Shown piece after piece: positions 16,118-25,113 of a DNA stretch of 63,571 nt. Position 1 is the first letter of the stretch. Each line of letters starts with the position of its first letter. Under the pieces are notes generated by a model. That model saw only the letters and a program-made list of their open reading frames with translations. It had not been told where the DNA came from and made no database searches. This DNA comes from Hyphomicrobiaceae bacterium (GTDB lineage Bacteria > Pseudomonadota > Alphaproteobacteria > Rhizobiales > Hyphomicrobiaceae). The stretch is from the NCBI GenBank assembly GCA_025359165.1, contig JANYHG010000191.1, forward strand, positions 1 to 63,571. The letters run 5' to 3'. Made by a program: the position numbers and the translations under genes.

Positions 16118-17893
16118 ATGAAGCGTGACGAGCAAACACCAGTTCTAAGCGCCATCTTCGTCGACTACGACAACATCTACATGTCGTTGAAGCGCAAAAG
16201 TGACGAAGCCGCCAAACGCTTCGCCAAGCTGTCGCAGGATTGGTTCAAAGGTATTGAAACCGGCAGTCTGATCACCGCCACAAATGGCGTTCTCGGCACT
16301 GCAAAACGCCGCATCGTGATGAATCGCTGTTACGGCAACCCCGTCCCACGGCGCAACAACCACGACAACTCGACCGACATGAACTCGTTTCCGTTCATTC
16401 GGCATCATTTTCTGCGTGCCGGTTGCGAGGTCGTCGACTGTCCGCCGTTGACCGCCCAGCTGAAAAATTCGTCTGATATTCGGATGGTCATGGACGTGCG
16501 TGACTACCTCACGCACGACACCTATTTCGACGAGTTCATTATTCTGTCGGGCGATGCCGACTTTACACCTGTGTTGCAGCGCCTGCGCCAGCACGCCCGC
16601 CGCACTGTGATCTATTGCAATGAATATACCGCACAGCCCTACACCGCGATCTGCGACGGCGAAGTCCGGGAAGCTGATCTCATCGCCCTGCTGCTGGCCC
16701 AAGATGCGCCGGCCGCACTGCCAGCCAACGGCGAGCCTGCACAAGTCCGCACGCATCACACCTCCGTTGCTATCCCGGGTGCCGCCGTATCCGTGCCCAA
16801 TCTCCGGCAGGAGATCATCGGCGAAGTCATCTCGAGCGTTCGCTCGGCTGCGATGCCGGTGCCACTGGAGGCGCTGGCCGATCGCGCCCTTCGCGTTCTG
16901 GGACACGAAAAAACGGTCAACACCAGCTGGGCGGGCGCCGGCAGCTTCCGCGAACTGCTGCGTCAAAGCCTCCCGGCTGAAATTCAGCTGACCGACCAGC
17001 CCCCGTATTTCGCTTACGATCCGAAGCGACATTCGGCGGCCGCAGCACCTGCGCCAGTGCAGGAAATCGTCGTCAATCGCCCTGCGCCTCTCCCACCGCG
17101 TATGACGGCACCGCACGTTGACGACGCCGTGTTCGCCAGCGTCACGAACTCACCGCCGCCGCGCCCCGCCAACCCTGCGATGGAAAGCCCGCTGATCCGC
17201 ACCGAAACTGCGCCACATGCGCGGCACGTGTCGGCGGCACCGATCGCAGCGCCCCAGCTGCCACCGATGGCGACGCGCGCAGCGCCAGTACAGCCTCAGC
17301 CGCCGGCTCCGGCGTTCGGCCAGACCCAGCCGTCACCGATGCAACAGTCCATCGCGCGGATCTATGAGGCTTGTCAGGCACCTCCCCTGGCACCGGCCGA
17401 ATATCGCGCGGTATTCGACATCATCGCTCAAGAGATCAACGAAAACAGTCTCTCCGGCGCGCAAACTCTCAGCAACGTCGTGGCACGTGCGCAAGCTCTC
17501 GGTTTTGAACTTCGCCGCGACAATGCACGCTTCATCCTCGAAGTGGTGAGTGAGACCGACCCATGGTTCGACCAGGGCGCATCTGCGACGCTGTTCGGCG
17601 GCCGTTTCCGCAACTTCGTCGTCGCGCGATGCCGTGGACAAGGATTGACGCTCAGCGCCGACGAACTGGATCTGATCGACTCGTGGTTCGCTGGCGCACC
17701 TCCGACGGCTCAGGTTCGGCCTGCATTGCCGCCGACGCAACAGGCTCAGCCTGCAGCGGCGCAAGGTAGTGGTCCGTCACGCTGGTGGCCTCAGGTTGGA
17801 CAACGTGCCGCCGAGGCACCGCAAGAACAGGTCCCGGCAGGTGCCGACGCGTCGGACGAAGACTTCCCCCGCATCGTTCGCGCCCGCCGCTGA
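16118..17893 (+). CDS. NYN domain protein with OST-HTH/LOTUS domain
   Basis: 591-residue protein. The N-terminal NYN (PIN-like, LabA/DUF88-type) domain, about residues 8-195, keeps the acidic metal set: D16 and D18 in FVDYDNIYMSL, D120 and D126 in SSDIRMVMDV, D146 and D148 in LSGDADF. A metal-dependent RNase role is therefore likely. Residues about 228-303 look like an OST-HTH (LOTUS) winged-helix RNA-binding domain. A Pro/Ala-rich linker (about 304-430) leads to a helical C-terminal domain (about 435-565) that may be a second, diverged OST-type unit. The ATG at 16118 starts just before the NYN domain. It is divergent from hsp20. Its targets are unknown. Confidence 0.88.
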   Translation: MKRDEQTPVLSAIFVDYDNIYMSLKRKSDEAAKRFAKLSQDWFKGIETGSLITATNGVLGTAKRRIVMNRCYGNPVPRRNNHDNSTDMNSFPFIRHHFLRAGCEVVDCPPLTAQLKNSSDIRMVMDVRDYLTHDTYFDEFIILSGDADFTPVLQRLRQHARRTVIYCNEYTAQPYTAICDGEVREADLIALLLAQDAPAALPANGEPAQVRTHHTSVAIPGAAVSVPNLRQEIIGEVISSVRSAAMPVPLEALADRALRVLGHEKTVNTSWAGAGSFRELLRQSLPAEIQLTDQPPYFAYDPKRHSAAAAPAPVQEIVVNRPAPLPPRMTAPHVDDAVFASVTNSPPPRPANPAMESPLIRTETAPHARHVSAAPIAAPQLPPMATRAAPVQPQPPAPAFGQTQPSPMQQSIARIYEACQAPPLAPAEYRAVFDIIAQEINENSLSGAQTLSNVVARAQALGFELRRDNARFILEVVSETDPWFDQGASATLFGGRFRNFVVARCRGQGLTLSADELDLIDSWFAGAPPTAQVRPALPPTQQAQPAAAQGSGPSRWWPQVGQRAAEAPQEQVPAGADASDEDFPRIVRARR

Positions 17894-17917
17894 CGATACG
17901 TTCGACACATGAAATGC

Positions 17918-17951
17918 CAAAACGCCCCGGACCTATCGCCGGGGCGTTTTG
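17918..17951. terminator. Bidirectional terminator between the NYN gene and tsaC
   Basis: Perfect 13-bp stem (CAAAACGCCCCGG / CCGGGGCGTTTTG) with an 8-base loop. A and T runs on either side serve both convergent genes. Confidence 0.9.
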
Positions 17952-17965
17952 CGTTACCCTTTATC

Positions 17966-18925
17966 TCAGCGGGGCGCGGCGGCGCGGCGCAAGCGATCGT
18001 TGATCGCTTCACCGAGATCGTGCAACGGGATGGGCATGACCGCGATCGATTTGACGCCTGTCGCGTCCAAAGATCGAAGCGCCGCAAAAAGATGCGTCGC
18101 CGCTTCCAGCAGATCGCTCCCCGACGATAGATTGCGCATCGCGCCGGTGTGCGGCAACGGCCGACCGAACGCCAGTAGTGCTTCACCCTCCGCGACATCG
18201 GTCGCATCGAGCCTCACTGCGGCCCGAGGTGCGTAGTGACTGGCCAATTGCCCCGGTGCATTCGGTGTGTCCGTATGTGGGGCATCGCCCGGCATGTCGC
18301 CCACTCCGACACCGAGCACGCCCTCCAACGCGGCACGTGTGATGCCACCTGGACGCAGCAGCACAGGAACCGGCCCACTGACATCTACGATGGTCGATTC
18401 GAGCCCCACATCCGTGTCGCCCCCATCCAGAACGATCGCCAGATCGTCACCGAAGTCCGCATGCACATGCGCGGCGCTCGTCGGACTGATCCGCCCTGAG
18501 CGATTGGCGCTCGGCGCAGCGATCGGCCGCCCGGCTTGACGCAGTAACGCCTGCGCGACCGGATGGGCGGGCACGCGCACGGCGATCGTCGAAAGGCCAG
18601 CCAGCGCCAGCGGCTCGATGTCTGCGCCCGGCTCGAGCGCCAGCACCAGCGTCAGCGGCCCCGGCCAGAACGCGGCGGCGAGTTTCTCGGCCATCGGCGT
18701 CGCCACGCCGTATCGCCAAGCCAATTCGGCGCTCGGCAAATGGATGATCAGCGGATTGAACGTCGGTCGGCCTTTGACCGAAAAGATGCCGGCCACGGCC
18801 AGACCGTTGCTGGCGTCGGCACCGAGGCCGTAAACCGTTTCCGTCGGAAACGCGACGAGCCCGCCCTGGGCAAGGTAACGCGCAGCGGTAGCGACCGAGG
18901 TCGCCGTGACGGTGTGGATAGCCAT
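17966..18925 (-). CDS. tsaC: L-threonylcarbamoyladenylate synthase (Sua5/YwlC type)
   Basis: 319-residue enzyme that makes threonylcarbamoyl-AMP from Thr, bicarbonate and ATP for the t6A37 modification of ANN-decoding tRNAs. The YrdC domain (about 1-200) contains FPTETVYGLGADA, KGRPTFNPLIIHL (the K-R substrate motif) and PIAAPSANRSGRISPT. The C-terminal Sua5 domain is present, with GQLASHYAPRA matching the conserved HYAP linker, so this is the long Sua5 form, not short TsaC. The ATG at 18925 was chosen; a TTG lies 12 bases upstream. It is divergent from the acyl-CoA dehydrogenase gene. Confidence 0.95.
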   Translation of the reverse strand: MAIHTVTATSVATAARYLAQGGLVAFPTETVYGLGADASNGLAVAGIFSVKGRPTFNPLIIHLPSAELAWRYGVATPMAEKLAAAFWPGPLTLVLALEPGADIEPLALAGLSTIAVRVPAHPVAQALLRQAGRPIAAPSANRSGRISPTSAAHVHADFGDDLAIVLDGGDTDVGLESTIVDVSGPVPVLLRPGGITRAALEGVLGVGVGDMPGDAPHTDTPNAPGQLASHYAPRAAVRLDATDVAEGEALLAFGRPLPHTGAMRNLSSGSDLLEAATHLFAALRSLDATGVKSIAVMPIPLHDLGEAINDRLRRAAAPR

Positions 18926-19028
18926 GCCGATGGGCAAAGCACAGGCGTTCCCTTTACGTCAACTTTATCCTACGCTGGCCCGACCATTTCCATTCCCCGA
19001 GTTCCGATCTGACGCAAGGACCAAACCG

Positions 19029-20795
19029 ATGCCCTATGTTGCCCCCGTCGACGACATCATGCATGCGCTGAAAACGGCGGCAGGGCTCGAAGCACTGATC
19101 GCCGACGGCATCATCGCAACCGACATGGACACCGTAAGCGCGGTGATTTCCGAAGCCGGTAAATTCGGAGCCGAAGTGCTCGACCCGCTGAATTGGAGCG
19201 GCGATCGCCAGGGCTCGAAGCTGGTCGACGGCGTCGTGCACACGCCGGCCGGCTGGAAAGAAGCTTACGGGCAGTTCGCAGCTGCCGGCTGGGGCTCACT
19301 CCCGTGCAGCGAGGAGCATGGCGGACAAGGCTTGCCACAAATGGTCTCCATGGCTGCGAGCGAAATCTGGAATTCGGCGAACATGGGCTTCGGACTCTGT
19401 CCGCTGCTCACACAAGGTGCCATCGACGCGGTCGAAGCGCACGGCTCTGCCTTTCTCAAGCACACCTTCCTGCCCAAGATGGTGAGCGGTGAATGGACCG
19501 GCACCATGAACCTGACCGAGCCGCACGCCGGGTCCGATCTCGGACATCTCCGCGCCAAGGCCGAGAAGCAGTCAGACGGCACTTACAAAATAACCGGCAC
19601 CAAGATCTTCATTACCTACGGCGATCACGAGATGACCGAGAACATCGTGCATCTGGTATTGGCACGCCTGCCTGACGCACCTCCCGGCACGCGCGGCATT
19701 TCGTTGTTCCTGGTGCCGAAATATATGGTCGGCACCGATGGCGTTCGCGGCGCACGCAACGACGTGATCTGCGCCGGACTGGAACACAAACTCGGTATCC
19801 ATGCCTCGCCCACCTGCGTGATGAAATTCGGCGAAAAGGGCGGTGCAAACGGTTATCTCATCGGTAAAGAAAATCGCGGCCTCAATGTGATGTTCATCAT
19901 GATGAATGCCGCGCGCCTGGCCGTCGGTGTGCAGGGCGTGGCCATCGCCGAACGCGCGACCCAGCGCGCACTCGAATACGCCAGAGAGCGCAAGCAAGGC
20001 CGCACGGCTTCGAGCAAGGGTCACGAGATGGGGCCGATCGTCGAGCATGCCGACGTGCGCCGCAATCTGATGACGATGAAAGCCATGACCCAGGCCGCAC
20101 GCGCGATCTGCCTGGTGACCGCACGCGAAACCGATGTCTCGCGCCTTGCGAAAGACCCGGCTGTCCGCGCCGCCGCAGCGAACAAAGTCGCCCTGCTGAC
20201 GCCAATCGCCAAAGCCTTCTCGACCGACATCGGTTGCGAGGTGGCTTCCATCGGCGTGCAGATCCATGGCGGCATGGGGTTCGTCGAAGAAACCGGCGCG
20301 GCGCAATATTATCGCGACGCACGTATCCTGCCGATTTACGAAGGCACCAATGGCATTCAGGCGATCGATCTGGTCTCCCGCAAACTCCCGCTCGACGGCG
20401 GCAAAGTCGTCGAAAACTACATCGGCGAACTCTGGAAAACTTGCGAAGAGGTGCGCGCGTCGAACCGCCCCGAATTCGGTCGCATGGCCGAACGGTTATC
20501 CGACACCGTCATCGCCTTGAGTGAAGCGACACGCTATCTGATGCAAACCATGCAAACCAATCCCGATGCGGCGATGGCGGGCGCAACGCCTTATCTGCGC
20601 CTGTTCGGACTGGCGTCCGGCGGCGTGTATCTGGCGCGTGGCGCGCTTGCCGCGACGCGCGACGGTTCCGGAGGCTCACAGTACGTTGCGCTGGCGCGGT
20701 TCTTCGCCGAAAACTTGGCGACCGCTGCACCAGGGCTGAAAGAGACCGTGGTGGGCGGCGCCGACTCGACACTGGGAATGGCACTGTCGGCGTAA
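19029..20795 (+). CDS. Acyl-CoA dehydrogenase with C-terminal extension (DmdC/FadE-like)
   Basis: 588-residue FAD-dependent acyl-CoA dehydrogenase of the long group with an extra C-terminal domain; characterised relatives include DmdC (3-methylmercaptopropionyl-CoA dehydrogenase). It has the NLTEPHAGSDLGHLRAKAEK substrate/FAD region, ITGTKIFITYGDHEM, the QIHGGMGFVEETGAAQYYRDARI arginine region and catalytic Glu 438 in IYEGTNGIQ. The start at 19029 precedes the family's PVDDIMHALKTAAG-type N terminus; the upstream open frame is discarded. The next gene encodes an enoyl-CoA isomerase-like protein, so the pair suggests acyl-CoA beta-oxidation. Chain-length preference is not readable. Tandem repeats with further stop codons follow directly. 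Confidence 0.94.
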   Translation: MPYVAPVDDIMHALKTAAGLEALIADGIIATDMDTVSAVISEAGKFGAEVLDPLNWSGDRQGSKLVDGVVHTPAGWKEAYGQFAAAGWGSLPCSEEHGGQGLPQMVSMAASEIWNSANMGFGLCPLLTQGAIDAVEAHGSAFLKHTFLPKMVSGEWTGTMNLTEPHAGSDLGHLRAKAEKQSDGTYKITGTKIFITYGDHEMTENIVHLVLARLPDAPPGTRGISLFLVPKYMVGTDGVRGARNDVICAGLEHKLGIHASPTCVMKFGEKGGANGYLIGKENRGLNVMFIMMNAARLAVGVQGVAIAERATQRALEYARERKQGRTASSKGHEMGPIVEHADVRRNLMTMKAMTQAARAICLVTARETDVSRLAKDPAVRAAAANKVALLTPIAKAFSTDIGCEVASIGVQIHGGMGFVEETGAAQYYRDARILPIYEGTNGIQAIDLVSRKLPLDGGKVVENYIGELWKTCEEVRASNRPEFGRMAERLSDTVIALSEATRYLMQTMQTNPDAAMAGATPYLRLFGLASGGVYLARGALAATRDGSGGSQYVALARFFAENLATAAPGLKETVVGGADSTLGMALSA

Positions 20796-20832
20796 CGGCG
20801 GCAGTAACGGCGGCAGTAACGACGGCAGTAAC
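20792..20832 (+). repeat. 12-bp tandem repeat carrying four in-frame stop codons
   Basis: The terminal GTAAC of the acyl-CoA dehydrogenase is followed by GGCGGCAGTAAC twice (20797-20808, 20809-20820) and GACGGCAGTAAC (20821-20832). Because the unit is 12 bases, TAA recurs in the same frame at 20793, 20805, 20817 and 20829. Slippage duplication of the stop region is the simplest origin. Confidence 0.85.
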
Positions 20833-20868
20833 GACTTACAAGGCAAGCAACCCTCCAGGGGAAACAAC

Positions 20869-21675
20869 ATGTCCGATATTGAAATTCAGGTACGCGACGG
20901 TGTGCAGACCATTCGTCTGACGCGTGTCGACAAGAAGAATGCGATGACAGGCGCGATGTACGACGCGGCGCGCGAGGCTTTGCTTGCCGCCGAACACAAT
21001 GACGACATCGCCGTGCATGTGTTCCTGGGTGCACCGGGTGCATTTTGCGCCGGCAACGACATGAACGACTTCATGCGCCGCGCAGCCGCGGCAGCCCCCA
21101 AGCCCGGCGAAAAAATCTCGGCACCATCGGGTGACTTCATCCGCGTGCTGCCGACGATCACCAAACCGATGATCGCCGCGGTCGACGGTTTGGCGGTAGG
21201 TATCGGCGTGACGCTGCTGCTGCACTGCGATCTGATCGTCGCCTCGCCGACGGCCTCGTTCCGGGCACCGTTCGTCAACTTGGGCATCATCCAGGAAGCC
21301 GGCTCGAGCGTGATCGGTCCAAACCGGCTCGGCTACAACAACGCCTTTGAACTGCTGGTGCTGGGCACACCCTGGGATGGCGCGCGCGCCAAGGAGGCCG
21401 GGTTGGTCAACTATGTACTGCCCTCGACCGAGGTGGAAGCCAAGGCGATGGCGCTGGCACACGAACTTACCGGCAAACCGCGTGCGGCGCTGATGGCGGC
21501 CCGCCGCATGTTGCGCGGCGATCCGAGCGCGATCAAATCCGCCATCGAAGAAGAGACGCGGATTTACACCTCGTTGTTCACGTCGCCCGAAGCCAAGGAG
21601 GCATTCCAGTCCTTCCTTGAAAAGCGCAAACCGGATTTCGCCAAGGCGCGCGCGGCCACGAAAAAAGCTGGCTGA
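20869..21675 (+). CDS. Enoyl-CoA hydratase/isomerase family protein, probably Delta3,Delta2-enoyl-CoA isomerase-like
   Basis: 268-residue crotonase-fold protein. The oxyanion-hole segments AFCAGNDMNDF (about residues 58-68) and the AAVDGLAVGIGVTLLLHCD helix are clear. In the active-site strand it reads FRAPFVNLGIIQEAGSS. The first hydratase glutamate (as in PE-x-x-LGI) is replaced by Phe, while a Glu sits after LGII, as in peroxisomal ECI2-type Delta3,Delta2-enoyl-CoA isomerases. An isomerase is therefore more likely than a hydratase. An AGGGGAAACAAC ribosome site precedes the ATG. It lies 73 bases after the acyl-CoA dehydrogenase and probably shares its operon. Confidence 0.9.
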   Translation: MSDIEIQVRDGVQTIRLTRVDKKNAMTGAMYDAAREALLAAEHNDDIAVHVFLGAPGAFCAGNDMNDFMRRAAAAAPKPGEKISAPSGDFIRVLPTITKPMIAAVDGLAVGIGVTLLLHCDLIVASPTASFRAPFVNLGIIQEAGSSVIGPNRLGYNNAFELLVLGTPWDGARAKEAGLVNYVLPSTEVEAKAMALAHELTGKPRAALMAARRMLRGDPSAIKSAIEEETRIYTSLFTSPEAKEAFQSFLEKRKPDFAKARAATKKAG

Positions 21676-21744
21676 GCTGGGAAGCAGTGCGCGCGGCGCG
21701 TATCAGACCCATTTTGTCGCCGCAGTCGCATGCCAGGGGGAGAA

Positions 21745-23238
21745 ATGACAAACCGCCCGCTTCTCCTCGCGCTGGTCGCTTGGCTGTGCCTGACGGCAGT
21801 TGCCATCGTACCGGCAGCCACACCCGCGACCGCAGCGGAACTCAATCGTCTCGACTGGCTTTGGAGCCAGAATAACGCGCCTGCGTCCGGGATCGAACAG
21901 TTCCAGCGCACCGCACAGCGACTGGCCCGCATGACGTCGGCCAGCGCCGGCACGACTCTCGCGGCGCACGTTTCGCCGGAAGGGCATTGGTCGCTCGCCA
22001 ACATGGCAGGCGAGGCATTCACCGCAGCAAACGACGCCGAACTCAAACGTGGGTTCGAGATTTTGCTTCCGGATATCGGAGCTCGACGCGCGACCGTCAT
22101 CCTGTCGGGCGACAGCCTGTTCGACCGTGGCAAGCTCGTCGCACCCATCTCCAAGACAGCAGACCTGGCGCTCGGCTGGGACGACGAGACATTCAAGGTC
22201 GCACTGACGGGAGGTCCTTCGACCCCGCGCTATCTCGCCGAACTCAAACCAAATCTGCTGATCGAGCTTTCCAGCGCGGCCGGCTTCGCTGAAGCCTTGG
22301 GTCAACTCCGGCGTCCGCTCGAACGACAAGCGATCCGCGTCCTCAGGCTCGAACCGGGCGGACCCCGCACGCTGTCGACGTCACCGCGGCTGGATCGAAG
22401 CAGCGGACGCGCCGAAATCGACACGATCGATCCAGCTTTTCTGACAGTTGCCCTGGCCTCCTTGCGTCGGCAAACCGCCGTCATCGTCGGCCGCGTCGAT
22501 GGCGATGCTTTGAACCTGCGTCCTGCCACCGGACCGGACCGCTCCCTCTCCTGGCAGGCCGTGCAAGACGCCGCACGTTCGGCGGATGTCGATCTGCTCG
22601 TACTTAAATCCCCTTCGGCGCAACAGCCCGGCGGTCGCAACTGGCTCTGGCAGCGTGTCGAAGTGAAAGGCCTCGAAACGGCATTGGACCACGCGACGCT
22701 CGCCGACTTCTTCGATGCGTTAGGCAGCCCCACCAACCGTCTGGTCATGTCGATTTCCAGCCCCTCGACGACGCGTACAGCACTGGATCTGCAACAACTC
22801 CGCGAGGCCACGACGGTGGCGTCCGCGACCACCAAAATCGGCAATGTATTGTCAGGCGTCGTCGCGGGTCTGGCCGGCAACGTCGTGCACGAAGGCGCTG
22901 TCGCCAATTTCAGAAGCACCAGTCGACAACGCGAACTCGAACGCCGGCTGGTGCCGTTCATTCCCTCGGCAGCGCAATGGCTTTACATCGGCTTGTGTCT
23001 GCTCGGCTTGCTAGGTTTGCCGCTCTCCTGGCGGTGGTGGAACAGGGTGTGGCCAGCCGAGCAGCCGGCCGAATATCCGAAAGCGGCAGGGCTGTGGGCA
23101 GCCCGCGCCATCCGCAGTCTGGCGTACGCAGCGCTATTTCTTCCGGCAGCAGCTTTGGCATCCGCACCATTGATGCTGGTCGATATCGCGAAACGTTGGA
23201 TTATGCCGGCCACCCGAACGCCATCCAGCAAAGCCTGA
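21745..23238 (+). CDS. Unrecognised exported/membrane-anchored protein
   Basis: 497-residue protein I do not recognise. A signal peptide (about residues 1-32, ending ATAA) is followed by a roughly 380-residue predicted periplasmic region with mixed alpha/beta character and no catalytic motif I can name. Near the C terminus are two hydrophobic helices (about 416-440 and 460-485) separated by a Trp/Arg-rich loop (SWRWWNRVWP). The start ATG at 21745 has a strong GGGGGAG site; an ATG 15 bases upstream lacks one. Gene order (enoyl-CoA isomerase 69 bases upstream, SDR 38 bases downstream) suggests co-transcription, but its role there is unclear. Codon use looks like that of its neighbours, so recent transfer is not suggested. 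Confidence 0.8.
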   Translation: MTNRPLLLALVAWLCLTAVAIVPAATPATAAELNRLDWLWSQNNAPASGIEQFQRTAQRLARMTSASAGTTLAAHVSPEGHWSLANMAGEAFTAANDAELKRGFEILLPDIGARRATVILSGDSLFDRGKLVAPISKTADLALGWDDETFKVALTGGPSTPRYLAELKPNLLIELSSAAGFAEALGQLRRPLERQAIRVLRLEPGGPRTLSTSPRLDRSSGRAEIDTIDPAFLTVALASLRRQTAVIVGRVDGDALNLRPATGPDRSLSWQAVQDAARSADVDLLVLKSPSAQQPGGRNWLWQRVEVKGLETALDHATLADFFDALGSPTNRLVMSISSPSTTRTALDLQQLREATTVASATTKIGNVLSGVVAGLAGNVVHEGAVANFRSTSRQRELERRLVPFIPSAAQWLYIGLCLLGLLGLPLSWRWWNRVWPAEQPAEYPKAAGLWAARAIRSLAYAALFLPAAALASAPLMLVDIAKRWIMPATRTPSSKA

Positions 23239-23276
23239 TCTCGCCGCAGTATTTTTTAAAAGATGGAGCTCAATTC

Positions 23277-24155
23277 ATGACATCGCTCAAAGGTAAGACA
23301 CTTTTCATAACAGGTGCCAGTCGCGGCATCGGACTGGCGATCGCCCTGCGCGCCGCCCGGGACGGCGCCAACATTGCCATCGCCGCCAAGACCAGCGATC
23401 CCAACCCGAAGCTCGAAGGCACGATCCATTCGGCGGCAGCGGCCATCGAGCAAGCCGGGGGCAAGGCGCTCCCCATCATGTGCGACATTCGCGACGAGAC
23501 GCAGGTGATCGCCGCCGTCGACGCCACGGTCGCCAAGTTCGGCGGCCTCGACATCTGCGTCAATAATGCCAGCGCCATCTCGCTGACCTCCACGACCCAG
23601 ACCGACATGAAGCGCTTCGATCTGATGCATTCGATCAACGGGCGCGGCACCTTTCTGGTGTCGAAGACGTGCATTCCGCATCTGCGCAAGAGCGACAACG
23701 GCCACATCCTCATGTTGTCGCCGCCGCTCGACATGAAGTCGAAATGGTTCGCACCGCACGTGGCCTATTCGATGGCCAAGTACAATATGAGCCTGTGTGT
23801 ACTCGGCATGGCGGCAGAACTGTCCGGCGACGGGATTTCCGTCAACGCGCTGTGGCCGCGCACGGCGATCGCGACGGCAGCGGTCAAAAACTTGTTGGGT
23901 GGCGACAAGCTCGTCGCCATGAGCCGTAAGCCCGAGATCCTCGCCGACGCGGCTTACCTGCTCTTTACACAACCAAGGCACAGCCTGACCGGAAAATTCC
24001 TGATCGACGACACGTTCCTGCACACCGTCGGCGGCGTCGACGATTTCGAACCCTATCGCGTCGATGCGAGCCTCCCCCTCGCCGCCGACTTTTTCGTGCC
24101 GGATGACAGCGTGCCTCCGCCGGGCGTAAAGGTGTCGCAACTGCCGTTGGGATAG
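23277..24155 (+). CDS. SDR family oxidoreductase (HSDL2-like)
   Basis: 292-residue short-chain dehydrogenase. The cofactor motif TGASRGIG lies at residues 12-19, NNAS at about 96-99, and the catalytic triad is S148, Y164 and K168 (HVAYSMAKYN). The NGRGTFLVSK and HILMLSPPLDMK stretches are typical of hydroxysteroid-dehydrogenase-like protein 2 (HSDL2) relatives, which act on fatty-acid-like substrates. The C-terminal 40 residues (VDDFEPYRVDASLPLAADFF) extend beyond the minimal fold. The start is at 23277; the frame is open upstream only as a shadow of the preceding gene. Context with acyl-CoA genes supports a lipid substrate, by inference. Confidence 0.9.
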   Translation: MTSLKGKTLFITGASRGIGLAIALRAARDGANIAIAAKTSDPNPKLEGTIHSAAAAIEQAGGKALPIMCDIRDETQVIAAVDATVAKFGGLDICVNNASAISLTSTTQTDMKRFDLMHSINGRGTFLVSKTCIPHLRKSDNGHILMLSPPLDMKSKWFAPHVAYSMAKYNMSLCVLGMAAELSGDGISVNALWPRTAIATAAVKNLLGGDKLVAMSRKPEILADAAYLLFTQPRHSLTGKFLIDDTFLHTVGGVDDFEPYRVDASLPLAADFFVPDDSVPPPGVKVSQLPLG

Positions 24156-24203
24156 AGTGCTTTCGAATAAGCGCGCCCTCGGCACAGGCCGTGCGGGGGC
24201 AGG

Positions 24204-25109
24204 ATGAGCGGATATCTTTGGGCTTTATTCACGGTCATCGCGGCCGGCGGCCAAACGTTGCGCAATGCGATGCAGCGCGAACTCACCGCGACGCTCGGTA
24301 CGGTTGGCGCGACGCATGTGCGGTTTCTATACGGATTGCCATTCGGGTTACTGTTCTTATTGTTGGTGTTGACGGCCAACGGCGTGCCCCTGCCACCACT
24401 GAACACGAAGATGATGCTCTGGACGCTGCTCGGTGCCGTGACCCAGATCTGCGCGACGGCGCTGCTGTTGGCCGCCATGCGCGAAAAGAACTTTGTCATC
24501 GTAACCGCCCTGACCAAAACAGAACCGGTTCACGTCGCCCTGTTCGGATTGATCGTCCTCGGCGAACACCTGACGGTGGGCCTCGCCGCCGCCATCGCCG
24601 TCGCCACGGCGGGCGTACTTGTAATGTCGTGGCCCAGGCGTGTGGCCTCGGCCGGTCATCCGAACGCCATGGACGTCAAACCGATCGTTCTGGGCTTGAT
24701 CTCGGCAATGGTATTTGCGCTGTCGGCGATTGGCTTCCGGCGCGGAATCCTGTCGCTCAGCGAAGGTAATTTCGTCGTGCGCGCCTCGACGACGCTGGCG
24801 CTCGGCCTGACCATTCAGACGGTGCTTTTGACCACCTATCTGGCCGCAACCAGCCGCGACACGCTTTACGCGCTGCTGGCCGCGTGGCGACCCTCGATCA
24901 AGGCGGGGTTCATGGGCGCGTTCGCGTCGCAGATGTGGTTTCTGGCGTTCGCGATCGAAACGGCTGCCAAGGTGCGTACCCTGGCGCTGGTCGAAATCTT
25001 GTTCGCCGGAATGGTCTCACGCAGCCTGTTCAAGCAGGGCGTGCGATCGCGCGAAGCCGTGGGCATCGTCTTGGTGATAGCGGGCGTCGCGCTGCTACTG
25101 AACCAGTAA
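24204..25109 (+). CDS. DMT-superfamily (EamA) transporter
   Basis: 301-residue inner-membrane protein with ten predicted helices arranged as two EamA repeats. These are drug/metabolite transporters that usually export amino acids, purines or other small metabolites. The second half ends LVEILFAGMVSRSLFKQGVRSREAVGIVLVIAGVALLL, a typical last EamA unit. A GGGGGCAGG site precedes the ATG at 24204. It is 48 bases after the SDR gene and probably ends that operon. The next gene is convergent, with only four bases between the stops. Substrate unknown. Confidence 0.9.
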   Translation: MSGYLWALFTVIAAGGQTLRNAMQRELTATLGTVGATHVRFLYGLPFGLLFLLLVLTANGVPLPPLNTKMMLWTLLGAVTQICATALLLAAMREKNFVIVTALTKTEPVHVALFGLIVLGEHLTVGLAAAIAVATAGVLVMSWPRRVASAGHPNAMDVKPIVLGLISAMVFALSAIGFRRGILSLSEGNFVVRASTTLALGLTIQTVLLTTYLAATSRDTLYALLAAWRPSIKAGFMGAFASQMWFLAFAIETAAKVRTLALVEILFAGMVSRSLFKQGVRSREAVGIVLVIAGVALLLNQ

Positions 25110-25113
25110 CCGG

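Noticed and set aside
20792-20832. CRISPR or VNTR array
   Set aside because: Units are 12 bases without spacers and only about three copies; simple slippage repeat.
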